Shown here: piece after piece, positions 37,932 to 47,698 of the stretch
Position numbering within the stretch: position 1 is the stretch's first letter
Layout of the letters: each line of letters starts with the position of its first letter
Assembly: GCF_010095445.2 (NCBI RefSeq)
Contig: NZ_WFGV02000008.1
Location: 62,001 to 126,000, forward strand
DNA from: Pseudomonas sp. TNT3
GTDB taxonomy: Bacteria > Pseudomonadota > Gammaproteobacteria > Pseudomonadales > Pseudomonadaceae
Length of the DNA stretch: 64,000 nt
Direction: 5' to 3'
Program-made: the position numbers and the translations under genes
Notes under the pieces: model-generated
Database searches by the model: none
Seen by the model: the letters and a program-made list of their open reading frames with translations, nothing else
What the model was told of the DNA's origin: nothing

Positions 37932-40712
37932 ATGACTCCAGAATTAAAAGCCCGTCAGCAAATTGACTCTAAGCTTGAAAAAGCCGGCTGGGTTATCCAG
38001 GGCATGAAAGAGCTCAACCTGTCCGCAGGTGTTGGCGTAGCCGTGCGTGAAGTCTCGACCGACACTGGTCCGGCTGATTACATATTGTTCGTGAACCGCA
38101 CTGCTGTGGGGGTCATCGAAGCCAAAAAAGATAGCGATGGCGAAAACCTCACCGCCACCGAAAGACAGACCGAGCGCTACTCCATCTCCAACCTCAAGTG
38201 GCGTAAGGACAATACGCCGCTGCGTTTTCTGTTTGAGGCCACCGGACAGATTATCCGTTTTACCGACAACGCTGATCCAGCGCCTCGCTCGCGCGAAATA
38301 TTCAATTTCTTCAAGCCTGAAACGCTTGCGATCTGGTTGGCTCAACCGGAAACCCTACGCCGTCGTCTGGCCGAGCAAATGCCCGCACTGCCCGAGCGCA
38401 ACCTGCGCGACTGCCAGATCGGCGCCGTTACCGGCTTGGAACAGTCGCTGGCACTGAACAAACCTCGCTCCTTGGTACACATGGCTACCGGAGCGGGCAA
38501 AACCTTCACTGCCATTACCGCCGTATACCGCCTGCTCAAGTTCGGCGGTGCCAAGCGCATCCTGTTTCTGGTCGATACCCGCAACCTCGGTAAGCAGACC
38601 CATCAGGAATTTATGGCTTATACGCCGCCGGATGATGGCCGCAAGTTCACCGAACTTTACAATGTGCAGCGGTTGGCCTCGCCCAGCATCGACCCGCACT
38701 CGCAGGTGTGCATCAGCACCATTCAGCGCATGTACTCCATTCTGAGCGGCGAGCCGATTGATGACTCGGTCGAAGATGTCTCGCTCAACGAAGTGCAGCA
38801 GACGGCTAAACAAGTGAAGCTCGTCCGATACAACCCCGTTGTGCCAGTGGAAACTTTCGATTTCATCATCATCGACGAATGCCACCGCAGCATCTACAAC
38901 CTGTGGAAACAGGTGCTCGACTATTACGATGCCAGTCTGATCGGTCTCACCGCTACGCCAGACAAACGCACTTTCGGCTTCTTCAACGAAAACATCGTCG
39001 CCGAATATACCTATGAGCAATCAGTGGCTGATGGCGTCAACGTCGGTTACGACGTGTATGAGATTGAAACCGAAATTACCCAAAAAGGTGCCGAACTCAA
39101 AGCCAAGGAATATGTCGACCACCGTGACCGGCAAACGCGCAAGAAACGCTGGGGTGAAACCGAAGAAGATACGGCTTATACCGGCAAGGAACTCGATCGC
39201 TCTGTGGTGAATGTGAGCCAGATTCGGCAGGTGATTCGGGCCATGAAAGCTGCTGTGGAAACGCAGATTTTTCCGGCGCGCAAAGAAACACCCAAAACGC
39301 TGATCTTTGCCAAGACGGACAGCCACGCCGACGACATTATCAACATCCTGCGCGAGGTCTATGGGCAGGGTAATGCCTTCTGCAAAAAAGTCACTTACAA
39401 AGCTGAAGAAGACGCTGACAGCATTCTTGCCAGCTTTCGCAACGACTACAACCCGCGTATCGCCGTGACGGTGGACATGATCGCCACCGGCACCGATGTG
39501 AAACCGCTGGAAGTGCTGCTCTTTATGCGCGATGTGCGCAGCAAGGGCTACTACGAACAAATGAAGGGGCGCGGTGTGCGCAGCCTCGATGGCGAGAGCC
39601 TCAAACGCGTCAGCAACAGTGCCGATGGTGCCAAAACCCGCTTTGTGTTGATCGACGCGGTGGGCGTGGAAAAGTCCCTCAAAACAGAAAGCCGCCCGCT
39701 GGAGAAAAAGCCCGGCATAGCGCTGAAGGACCTGCTGCAAGGCGTAGCGATGGGTAGTCGCGACGACGACACTGTACTTTCGCTCGCCAATCGCTTGGTG
39801 CGGCTGGCCAAGCAACTAGACGAAAAGGCCCGGGCTCGGATCGAGAAAGCCAGCGGCGGCATTCCCGTGGCCGAGCTGGGCAAGGGGCTGATTGCCGCGC
39901 TGGACCCTGATGCCATCGTGCAAGCCGCTTTGGACGCCGCTAAGGCCAAGGGCATCACCCGCTCTGAGGACACCTTGCTGCCCGAAGAGATTGAAGCCGC
40001 CCGCGCTGAGCGTGTGGCCGCCGCATGCGCCCCGTTCGATCAACCGACGCTGCGTGACGAGATCGAATACGCCCGCCGCGAGCGCGAGCAGCTTATCGAC
40101 CACATCAATCTGGATCAGGTGACATTTTCCGGTTTCAGCGAGCAGGCCGAAGAACAAGCCAGGGCGGTAATCCAAACATTTGCCGGATACATAAAGCAGC
40201 ATAAAGATGAAATCGCTGCGCTGGACTTTTTCTACCAGCAACCCTTCCAGCGCCGCGCGCTCACCTTCGAAATGATCGAAGACCTGCACGAACGCTTGAG
40301 CAAACCGCCGCTGATGCTCACCACCGAACGTTTGTGGAGTGCCTATGCCCGCGTGCAGGCCGGCCAAGTCAAAGGTGTGGATCGCAAGCGCCAGCTCACC
40401 GATCTCGTCTCACTGGTGCGTTTTGCACTCGGGTTGGACGCTGAGTTGAAGCCATTTGCTGATGAAGTGGATAAGCGTTTTCAAACATGGATCTTCCGTC
40501 ACAACGCTCAGCGCGGCAATGCCTTCACGGCTGAACAAACTGAATGGCTGCGCCTAATGAAAGACCATATTGCCAGCAGCTGTAGCATCAGCCGAGACGA
40601 TTTTGACTATGCCGAACTGGCCGACAAGGGTGGTTTGCAAAAGGCCTGGGGGCTGTTTGGCAAGGAACTAGATGGACTGATGAACGAAATGAATGAGGAG
40701 TTGGTGGCGTGA
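37932..40712 (+). CDS. hsdR: Type I restriction enzyme, R subunit
   Basis: A 926-residue motor and nuclease subunit. The N-terminal nuclease domain has the motif AVGVIEAKKD; the helicase core has Walker A MATGAGKTFTA near residue 184, DEAD-type IIDECHRSIYN near 313 and the later helicase motif MIATGTDVKP with QMKGRGVRS. The C-terminal third resembles the EcoEI-type R C-terminal domain. It cuts DNA lacking the methylation given by HsdM/HsdS. ATG at 37932 is used; the frame back to 37872 starts inside the promoter region. The hsdS GTG overlaps its stop. Confidence 0.94.
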   Translation: MTPELKARQQIDSKLEKAGWVIQGMKELNLSAGVGVAVREVSTDTGPADYILFVNRTAVGVIEAKKDSDGENLTATERQTERYSISNLKWRKDNTPLRFLFEATGQIIRFTDNADPAPRSREIFNFFKPETLAIWLAQPETLRRRLAEQMPALPERNLRDCQIGAVTGLEQSLALNKPRSLVHMATGAGKTFTAITAVYRLLKFGGAKRILFLVDTRNLGKQTHQEFMAYTPPDDGRKFTELYNVQRLASPSIDPHSQVCISTIQRMYSILSGEPIDDSVEDVSLNEVQQTAKQVKLVRYNPVVPVETFDFIIIDECHRSIYNLWKQVLDYYDASLIGLTATPDKRTFGFFNENIVAEYTYEQSVADGVNVGYDVYEIETEITQKGAELKAKEYVDHRDRQTRKKRWGETEEDTAYTGKELDRSVVNVSQIRQVIRAMKAAVETQIFPARKETPKTLIFAKTDSHADDIINILREVYGQGNAFCKKVTYKAEEDADSILASFRNDYNPRIAVTVDMIATGTDVKPLEVLLFMRDVRSKGYYEQMKGRGVRSLDGESLKRVSNSADGAKTRFVLIDAVGVEKSLKTESRPLEKKPGIALKDLLQGVAMGSRDDDTVLSLANRLVRLAKQLDEKARARIEKASGGIPVAELGKGLIAALDPDAIVQAALDAAKAKGITRSEDTLLPEEIEAARAERVAAACAPFDQPTLRDEIEYARREREQLIDHINLDQVTFSGFSEQAEEQARAVIQTFAGYIKQHKDEIAALDFFYQQPFQRRALTFEMIEDLHERLSKPPLMLTTERLWSAYARVQAGQVKGVDRKRQLTDLVSLVRFALGLDAELKPFADEVDKRFQTWIFRHNAQRGNAFTAEQTEWLRLMKDHIASSCSISRDDFDYAELADKGGLQKAWGLFGKELDGLMNEMNEELVA

Positions 40713-42448
40713 GTGAATTGCCGAAGGGTTGGGCGCGCGAGCCTCTGGAGAAGCTTATCCACCCGAGGAGCGAGCGTGTTTCGCCAGCAAATAGCCCAAG
40801 TGCTCCATATATTGGGTTGGAGCATGTGCAAGCTCATACAAATACGATCCTTGGGACAGTACCTGCATCAACCATGTCAAGTAGCTCAGCGAGCTTCGAG
40901 GCTGGCGACGTTTTGTACGGTCGTATGCGCCCGTACCTGAATAAAGTCGTTAGGCCAAAGTTTGCCGGACTGGCTTCAGCTGAGTTCATCGTCTATCCAG
41001 AATCGGAAGTGTTTGATTCTAATTTCCTGTTGAGTCGAATGTCGACATCCGACTTTGTTGAGTTCGCCTGCAGTCAATATGAAGGCGATAGACCACGAGT
41101 GAAATACGATGCCCTGGGAAAGTTCGCGATAGATCTTCCACCCCGCGCCGAACAAACCCGAATTGTCGCCAAGCTCGAAGAACTTCTCTCGGACCTTGAT
41201 GAAGGTCTGGCCGAACTCAAGGCCGCGCAGAAGAAGCTCAAGCAATACCGCCAATCGCTGCTGAAAGCCGCCGTGGAGGGTACGCTTACCGCTAAGTGGC
41301 GCGAAGAGCAGCGAGCACAGAACTCTCTGCAAGAGACCGGCGCACAATTGCTGGCGCGCATCCTCACTGAGCGTCGCACCCGCTGGGAAGCCAAGCAGCT
41401 CGAAAAATTCAAGAACCAAGGCAAAACCCCGCCCAAAGACTGGCAAAAGAAATATTCCAACCCGATGCAGGCGGATACCTCTGGTTTACCGGAGTTGCCG
41501 GAAGAGTGGGTGTGGGCGAGCGTGGATCAGCTAACTGAGTTCGTTACGAGCGGTTCGCGGGGCTGGGCCGAGTATTACTCAGAAACCGGTGCAACGTTTA
41601 TTCGCTCTCAAAACATCAACAAGGACTGGTTGGATTTGTCAGATATCGCATTCGTGAATCCTCCGAAAGGATCGGAAGGCGCACGAACCCGGGTCCAGCA
41701 AGACGACGTTCTCCTGACAATTACGGGCGCCAATGTTGGGAAAGCAGCGCTCGTGGAAACGGAGTTGAAAGAGGCCTACGTCAGCCAACATGTAGCATTG
41801 ATCCGAGTTGTCGAACCAGAACTCGCAGAGCTTTTACATCTGTTCCTCATCTCGGACGCTGGGGGGCGCGGCCAATTGAACAAGGAGGCCTATGGCGCAG
41901 GCAAACCTGGCTTGAATCTGCAGCAGGTTGCCGCCGTGTCGATACCGCTCGCAGGCCCATTCGAAATTCGTGCGCTGTTGAGTGCTGTAGCCGTTCAACT
42001 GCAAGCAGCAGGCGAGAGTGAAGCGGCGATCACAGCAGCTCTCAAACAATGCGCCGCCCAACGCCAAAACATCCTGCGCGCCGCCTTCGCAGGTCAATTG
42101 GTGCCGCAAAACCCGAACGACGAACCCGCCAGCGTAATGCTGCATCGCATCCGCGCTGAGCAGGCGGAGCGCGACAAGCTACCCAAGGTACGCAAGACCA
42201 AACAACAGAAGGAGATCGCCGCCGTGGTGAGCAAACTGATTGATGTGCTCGCCGAAGCGGGTGACTGGACTCCTGCGCAAGAAGCTTTCCGTCGCTGCGG
42301 TGTAGCCGATGGTGCGCTGACATCTCAGATTGAAGAGCTCTATGCCGAGCTGCGAGCCTTGGACAAGGCGGGGCGGCTGGCCGTTGAAGCGGTCACAGAT
42401 GAGCAGGGCCGCAAGCTCCACGACCGTTTGAAACTATTGGCAAACTAA
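40709..42448 (+). CDS. hsdS: Type I restriction enzyme, S (specificity) subunit
   Basis: A 579-residue DNA-recognition subunit with two target-recognition domains. The first begins LPKGWAREPLEKLIHPR and ends in the conserved helix LPPRAEQTRIVAKLEELLSD; the second begins LPELPEEWVWASVDQLTEFV and ends AAFAGQLVPQNPNDEPAS. The C-terminus after residue 480 is longer than usual for HsdS (KTKQQKEIAAVVSKLIDVL onward) and looks helical. Start GTG overlaps the hsdR stop as GTGA. Confidence 0.93.
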   Translation: MSELPKGWAREPLEKLIHPRSERVSPANSPSAPYIGLEHVQAHTNTILGTVPASTMSSSSASFEAGDVLYGRMRPYLNKVVRPKFAGLASAEFIVYPESEVFDSNFLLSRMSTSDFVEFACSQYEGDRPRVKYDALGKFAIDLPPRAEQTRIVAKLEELLSDLDEGLAELKAAQKKLKQYRQSLLKAAVEGTLTAKWREEQRAQNSLQETGAQLLARILTERRTRWEAKQLEKFKNQGKTPPKDWQKKYSNPMQADTSGLPELPEEWVWASVDQLTEFVTSGSRGWAEYYSETGATFIRSQNINKDWLDLSDIAFVNPPKGSEGARTRVQQDDVLLTITGANVGKAALVETELKEAYVSQHVALIRVVEPELAELLHLFLISDAGGRGQLNKEAYGAGKPGLNLQQVAAVSIPLAGPFEIRALLSAVAVQLQAAGESEAAITAALKQCAAQRQNILRAAFAGQLVPQNPNDEPASVMLHRIRAEQAERDKLPKVRKTKQQKEIAAVVSKLIDVLAEAGDWTPAQEAFRRCGVADGALTSQIEELYAELRALDKAGRLAVEAVTDEQGRKLHDRLKLLAN

Positions 42449-42450
42449 CC

Positions 42451-44145
42451 ATGCGCCTCGACAAGCTCACCATCGGCAGCGCGAAAGACAGCCCGACCCA
42501 CCAGTTCAAGAACTTGAAAAACGTTACCATCGATTTCGATGAGGATCACTGGGTCACGGTCGTAATTGGCTGGAACGGCACTGGTAAATCGAACGTGCTA
42601 GAAGCGCTAGCTATCATCTTCAGAGATTTGATTGCTAAGAAGCGCAGCCCCGTCTTTGCCTTTCAGTTGGCATACCGCATGGGCTCAGGCGAGAGCCTGC
42701 GCCACATTCAAATTGATGCCGACCCGGACCGTAAGAAGGATGCCTTTCTTATTCGCGTCGCTGATGCCAGGCAAATCAAGCAGCGCGACTTGGGCCATAG
42801 CGTCTTTGACTTTGAAGGCGATGCTGACAAGTCACCACAGGGTGAGTCTATCAAGCTCACTGCCTTCTTGAGTGCGGATTACGAGTACTTGCCACGCTAC
42901 GTGTTCAGCTACTACTCGGGTGAGAGCCCGCGTATGTATGAGGTTTTTCGTCCTTACCTGGAGACCTATTACAAGGATCTTCTAGATTCGGAGACTGACC
43001 CAGCGCCAAAGCGACTCTTCTATGCTTTGCCTGTCCACAGCCAGTTTGTTCTTCTTGCATTCCTGATCCGGCCTGACCAAAAAGTGAAAGATTTTTTGGC
43101 GACGGAACTTGGTATTGATCCAGATAATGGGATCGAGTCCGTTCTTTTTGTCTTGCGCGACCCGCCTTGGAGTTCGAAAGAGGGAGACCCTAGATTCTGG
43201 TACGCAAGAGGATTGGTTCAGCGGTTTCTAGATCGGCTGATGAAGGTGTCGCTGGCGCCGATCACAATCAAAAGGAAGTTGAAGAAGTCCATATGGAACA
43301 AGAACACGTCTGAGCGCGAATATAAGTACCTGTATATAAAGGATGTGGAGTCGCTGAGAGATCTTGTAGGTAGTCAGCCAGCAAATGAGTTCTTCCGTGA
43401 CTTGGAAAGTACCTACGTCTCCGAATTGATCGAGGAGGTGCGCATCCGCGTGCGTCTGAAGAAAAACGACGGCAGCGTGACGTTTCGTGAGCTCAGCGAG
43501 GGTGAACAACAGTTACTGACGGTGTTAGGCTTGCTGCGCTTTACCGCTGAAGATGAAAGCCTGTTCTTGCTGGATGAACCCGACACGCACCTGAATCCAC
43601 GGTGGTGTGTGGACTACCTTAACTACCTGAAATCATTTGTCGGGCAGAACAGTGACGGCCAAGATAACAGCCATATCGTGCTGACGACTCATAACCCCTT
43701 GGCCATTGCAGAGCTGGTCAAGGAACAAGTTCAAATACTGTACCGCGAAACAGACAGCCGCACGGTGCGCGCGGAGAACCCGGCCGTCGACCCTAAAGGC
43801 TTGGGATTCGCTGGCATCGTAACCAGCGATATGTTCGGCTTGGGCACCAGCTTGGACAAAGCCACTAATGACGACCTGTTGGCATTGCATCAACTCGCCA
43901 CCCAGCAGCAGCCTCTCAGCGAGGCTGAACGGGAGAAGTTGGTAGACATCCGCCAGCGGCTAGAAGGTTTGGACTTCAACTTCGCTTCGCGTGACCGGTT
44001 GGAGCAAGAGTATCTTCGTGCAAGATTTGATTTGGCTGCAGATGGCGATATCGAGGGTGCCGTTGTCACGCCAGAAAACAAACAAAAGGCCCTCGATGCC
44101 TTAGTGCAAAGCCTGCTGCGCAGTTTACAGGAGGGGCAGACTTGA
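42451..44145 (+). CDS. AAA/ABC-type ATPase, Septu PtuA-like
   Basis: A 564-residue SMC/OLD-like ATPase of the kind paired with an HNH nuclease in Septu defence. Walker A is GWNGTGKSN at residues 40-48, the signature ELSEGEQQLL near 346, Walker B LFLLDEPDTH near 370 and the H-loop LTTHNPLA near 410. It lies two bases after hsdS and its stop overlaps the HNH start. In Septu, PtuA senses phage and PtuB cleaves nucleic acid. Placement between hsdS and hsdM suggests joint regulation. The ATPase call is firm; the Septu label is by its partner gene and not by search. Confidence 0.82.
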   Translation: MRLDKLTIGSAKDSPTHQFKNLKNVTIDFDEDHWVTVVIGWNGTGKSNVLEALAIIFRDLIAKKRSPVFAFQLAYRMGSGESLRHIQIDADPDRKKDAFLIRVADARQIKQRDLGHSVFDFEGDADKSPQGESIKLTAFLSADYEYLPRYVFSYYSGESPRMYEVFRPYLETYYKDLLDSETDPAPKRLFYALPVHSQFVLLAFLIRPDQKVKDFLATELGIDPDNGIESVLFVLRDPPWSSKEGDPRFWYARGLVQRFLDRLMKVSLAPITIKRKLKKSIWNKNTSEREYKYLYIKDVESLRDLVGSQPANEFFRDLESTYVSELIEEVRIRVRLKKNDGSVTFRELSEGEQQLLTVLGLLRFTAEDESLFLLDEPDTHLNPRWCVDYLNYLKSFVGQNSDGQDNSHIVLTTHNPLAIAELVKEQVQILYRETDSRTVRAENPAVDPKGLGFAGIVTSDMFGLGTSLDKATNDDLLALHQLATQQQPLSEAEREKLVDIRQRLEGLDFNFASRDRLEQEYLRARFDLAADGDIEGAVVTPENKQKALDALVQSLLRSLQEGQT

Positions 44146-44936
44146 GGTTCATTCTGATTCCATTGCCACCTCATTTGCCCGCGCGCTGGCCCAAAATCTA
44201 CTCCAGAAGAATAACGACGGTTGGGGCGTTCGCCTCGCATGATCTCCGCTCCGCTTACATCAAGAAGAACGGTAGCTGGGGCTTGCTCAAAAAGTGGCTC
44301 GCAAATGCCAGCGGAGAAAAGTGCTGGTACTGCGAAGCGAAAAGCGCGCGCGCGCCTTTTGATGTCGACCACTTTCGGCCCAAATTGGGCATTACAGTGG
44401 ATGGGGTCAAGTTGGCTGATCATAACGGATACTTCTGGTTGGCTTATGAATGGTGGAACTTCCGCCTTTCGTGCCAACGGTGCAATCGTCCAGAGAAAGA
44501 CGAGGGTGACACCCTGCATGGTAAAGCCAATGAGTTTCCGATTCAGGATGAGGCAAAGCGTTGCTCGCTACCCGCAGCCCCTTTGGATGCGGAGCTGCCT
44601 ATGCTATTGGACCCGTGCGTGTTTGCTGACTGCGAACTGCTAGCCCACGGTATAGACGGCGAGGTCAAGCCAGTGGCTCCAACTGGAACTTGGGAATTCC
44701 AGCGTGCGCGGTACACGATTGACCGTCTTGGATTCAACGAATGGAACAGCCCTGAGGACAAACGCAGTCGGTGGCAGACGCTCGCCACGTTGCTTGCTGT
44801 CGTAGGCGACGCAGCCAATCCTGCCGTCATTGCTGAACTGAAAAAACATCTTTCCTACGAACACGAATACGCGAGTTTTTTCCGATCTGCCATTGGCACA
44901 CATCGCGATAAGGCTTGGGTGGAGTCACTTTTATGA
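44142..44936 (+). CDS. HNH endonuclease, Septu PtuB-like
   Basis: A 264-residue HNH nuclease of the TIGR02646/PtuB type. Zinc-binding CWYC at 61-64 and CQRCN at 111-115 flank the catalytic FDVDHFRPK (residues 74-81, His77). The start is TTG at 44142 with AGGAGGGG seven bases before it, overlapping the ATPase stop as TTGA; its own stop overlaps the hsdM ATG. It should be the effector of the ATPase-nuclease pair. A similar HNH protein also accompanies some retrons, but no reverse transcriptase is nearby. Confidence 0.82.
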   Translation: MRFILIPLPPHLPARWPKIYSRRITTVGAFASHDLRSAYIKKNGSWGLLKKWLANASGEKCWYCEAKSARAPFDVDHFRPKLGITVDGVKLADHNGYFWLAYEWWNFRLSCQRCNRPEKDEGDTLHGKANEFPIQDEAKRCSLPAAPLDAELPMLLDPCVFADCELLAHGIDGEVKPVAPTGTWEFQRARYTIDRLGFNEWNSPEDKRSRWQTLATLLAVVGDAANPAVIAELKKHLSYEHEYASFFRSAIGTHRDKAWVESLL

Positions 44937-46405
44937 ATACCAACTCCCTCGTCCAGAAAGTCTGGAATTTCTGCCACACCCTGCGCGACGACGGCGTGGG
45001 CTATGGAGACTACCTGGAACAGCTCACTTACTTGCTTTTCCTGAAGCTGGCGCACGAATACGCGCAGGAGCCCTACAACCGCGATACTCACATCCCGAAG
45101 GGCTATGACTGGGCCAGTCTGACCTCCAAAGTGGGCGAACCGCTGGAAGCGCATTACCTGGCTACGCTGCACAAGCTGGGACAAGGGTCCGGCATGCTTG
45201 GCGCTATTTTCTTCAAGGCGCAGAACAAGATTCAAGACCCGGCCAAGCTTTCGCGTCTGGTACAGCTGATTGATGCCGAAAGCTGGATCAGCCTGGGGGC
45301 TGACACCAAGGGCGATCTGTATGAAGGCCTGCTGCAGAAGAACGCGGAAGACACCAAGAGCGGCGCGGGCCAATACTTCACACCACGCGCGCTGATCGAG
45401 GCGATTGTGGCCTGCGTGCGCCCCGAGCCGATGAAAACCATTGCGGATCCGGCCTGCGGCACAGGCGGTTTTTTCCTGGGAGCATACAACTGGTTGACGC
45501 GGCCTGGAGCCAAGCTGAACAAGTCACAAAAGGAATTCCTGCGCGACAAGACCTTCCACGGCAACGAGATTGTGCCAAACACGCGCCGCATGTGCTTGAT
45601 GAATCTTTTTCTGCACAACGTTGGCGAGTTGGATGGTGAGCCCTTAGTGGCGCGTTCAGATGCGTTGATCACTGAGCCCAAATTGAAAGTGGATTACGTG
45701 CTGGCCAACCCGCCCTTCGGCAAGAAGAGCAGCATGACCATCACCAATGAAGAGGGCGAGGAAGACAAAGAGGCGCTGACCTACGAGCGGCAGGATTTCT
45801 GGGAAACCACGTCGAACAAGCAGCTCAACTTCTTGCAGCACATCGTTAGCATGCTGAAGGTGGACGGCAAAGCGGCTGTGGTGTTGCCCGACAACGTGCT
45901 GTTTGAAGGCGGCGCAGGCGAAAAGATCCGCAAGAAGTTGCTGGAGAACTGCGACGTACACACGGTGCTACGCCTGCCCACGGGCATCTTTTATGCCCAG
46001 GGCGTGAAAGCGAACGTGGTGTTCTTCGACAGCGCGCCCAAAGATGGGCGTGTGCACACCAAGGGCGTCTGGTTCTTCGACCTGCGCACCAACAAACACT
46101 TCACGCTGAAGACGCGCACGCTGAAGCTGGACGACCTGCAAGATTTCATCACCTGCTACAACGCGGAAAACCGTTTTGAGAGGCAGGAAACCGAGCGTTT
46201 CAGGTACTTTAGCTACGATGACTTGATGATCCGCGACAAGGCCAGTCTGGACATTTTCTGGCTGAAAGACGATAGCCTCGACAACTTAGATGACCTGCCG
46301 CCACCGGATGTTTTGCAGTTGGAGATCATTGATCATCTCGAAGCGGCTCTGCTCGCGTTTCGCGAGGTTTCTTTGAGTTTGCCGCGATCTAAGGTGGTTG
46401 ATTAA
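44933..46405 (+). CDS. hsdM: Type I restriction enzyme, M (methyltransferase) subunit
   Basis: A 490-residue N6-adenine methyltransferase. The AdoMet-binding motif I is ADPACGTGGFFLGA near residue 170 and the catalytic NPPFG near 259. The N-terminal helical domain and the region after residue 380 are the usual M-subunit parts. ATG at 44933 overlaps the HNH stop as ATGA; a frame from 44915 adds six residues inside the HNH gene. It is separated from hsdS by the ATPase/HNH pair. Confidence 0.94.
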   Translation: MNTNSLVQKVWNFCHTLRDDGVGYGDYLEQLTYLLFLKLAHEYAQEPYNRDTHIPKGYDWASLTSKVGEPLEAHYLATLHKLGQGSGMLGAIFFKAQNKIQDPAKLSRLVQLIDAESWISLGADTKGDLYEGLLQKNAEDTKSGAGQYFTPRALIEAIVACVRPEPMKTIADPACGTGGFFLGAYNWLTRPGAKLNKSQKEFLRDKTFHGNEIVPNTRRMCLMNLFLHNVGELDGEPLVARSDALITEPKLKVDYVLANPPFGKKSSMTITNEEGEEDKEALTYERQDFWETTSNKQLNFLQHIVSMLKVDGKAAVVLPDNVLFEGGAGEKIRKKLLENCDVHTVLRLPTGIFYAQGVKANVVFFDSAPKDGRVHTKGVWFFDLRTNKHFTLKTRTLKLDDLQDFITCYNAENRFERQETERFRYFSYDDLMIRDKASLDIFWLKDDSLDNLDDLPPPDVLQLEIIDHLEAALLAFREVSLSLPRSKVVD

Positions 46406-46438
46406 TTGTGATGATGGTGTGATGTCAGGAGAGATAAG

Positions 46439-47431
46439 ATGGCTCGGATGTGGATGGTGCGTGGTGAAGCTGGAAGCTTATACGACTCTTTTCGGGAGCG
46501 TGAGGTGGCCGCAATCGGGTGGAGCCGGTTGGCCGCGCATGCGAAGCCTGGCGTCGGGCGTAAACAGTTAATTGCTCTCTACCAATCCGTTGAGCCTCAG
46601 ATGAAGCAAGGCACGGTGATTTCGGGTGCCTCTCAAGTGTGGCGCTTCGTGAACGAGATTCAGGATGGTGATTGGGTAGTGACTTATTCACCTGCCAATC
46701 GCCTTTATATGGTCGGCAATGTCAAGGGCGCGGCCGAATACCATCCCGAATGGGCTGAGCAAGGTATGTCACTGGTGCGCAAAGTGCAGTGGCAGCAACA
46801 GGAGTTGCCGCGTGACAATTTGGGTATTAGTACCAAGAACAGCCTAGGCTCAACTTTAACCTTATTCAAAGTGCCCTCCAGTGCCGCAGCCGAAGTGATC
46901 GCGGCATTGAAGGGCAATCCAGTACCGCAAGTGGAGGACGAGGCTGAAGAAAGTATTGCTGATCCGTTGGCCGACATTGAGTCTCAGGCGTTAGAGCGAA
47001 TCAAGGATCAAGTGAGTGAGCTCGACTGGGATGAGATGCAGCACCTGGTCGCAGGTATTCTACGTGCGATGGGCTACAAGACTCAGGTTTCACCACCAGG
47101 TTCTGACCGTGGTAAAGACATCGTCGCCTCACCCGATGGCTTCGGCTTTGAGCACCCCCGCATTGTGGTTGAGGTCAAGCATCGCAAGGGTCAGATGGGT
47201 AGTCAGGACATCCGCAGCTTTCTTGGTGGCCGGCACAAGGATGATCGTGGTCTTTATGTTAGTACAGGCGGTTTCAGCAAAGACGCGCAGTATGAGGCTG
47301 ACCGTGCATCCATCCCATTGGCTATGTGGACTGTGGATCATGTGGTGAGGGCTTTGATTGAGCACTACCACGCCACTGACGCGGAAACCAAACGCATCGT
47401 CCCACTGAAGCGACTCTATTGGCCAGCATAA
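46439..47431 (+). CDS. Mrr-like restriction endonuclease (type IV candidate)
   Basis: A 330-residue two-domain protein. Residues 1-150 (WMVRGEAGSLYDSFREREVA) form an N-terminal domain common in Mrr-cat proteins of the COG4127 kind. The C-terminal Mrr nuclease domain has D-x9-ExK geometry (GSDRGKDIVASPDG, then VVEVKHRKGQMGS, with Glu near 244 and Lys near 246). Mrr enzymes cut modified DNA, so this may restrict methylated phages. It follows hsdM by 33 bases with GGAGAGATAAG upstream, and is probably in the same operon. The specificity is unknown. Confidence 0.82.
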   Translation: MARMWMVRGEAGSLYDSFREREVAAIGWSRLAAHAKPGVGRKQLIALYQSVEPQMKQGTVISGASQVWRFVNEIQDGDWVVTYSPANRLYMVGNVKGAAEYHPEWAEQGMSLVRKVQWQQQELPRDNLGISTKNSLGSTLTLFKVPSSAAAEVIAALKGNPVPQVEDEAEESIADPLADIESQALERIKDQVSELDWDEMQHLVAGILRAMGYKTQVSPPGSDRGKDIVASPDGFGFEHPRIVVEVKHRKGQMGSQDIRSFLGGRHKDDRGLYVSTGGFSKDAQYEADRASIPLAMWTVDHVVRALIEHYHATDAETKRIVPLKRLYWPA

Positions 47432-47698
47432 GCTCGGTGAGTGGATTGCCGCTAGCATTTGCATCCAGGGACCGTATCTGCGTGACGCTTCAACTTATTG
47501 TTGCGTATCCGAATAGGTATATGACTGGCGCCGCGACGAGATCAGCCTGGATGAGGTGGAGCGGATTAGGTTGTAAACCATACCTGCCGCACCGACCAGC
47601 TTCAGGATCGATGCCGCAGGGCCATCTGGAGCAGCTGACCAATATCGTCTTAGCTCATTATCTATGCTGCCTTTCTTCCCGCGTACAGATCATGAGTG
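47432..47698. other. Gap between the defence operon and the lipoprotein gene
   Basis: About 270 bases with no gene I can support, and no clear terminator for the rightward operon. It contains the 3' ends of two convergent units. Confidence 0.4.

Noticed and set aside
44142..44936. Retron-associated HNH protein
   Set aside because: Similar HNH proteins occur with retrons, but no reverse transcriptase gene or msr/msd-like repeat lies near.
37932..47431. BREX or DISARM system
   Set aside because: No PglZ, BrxC, DrmA-type genes; the methylase, S and R subunits are clearly type I.
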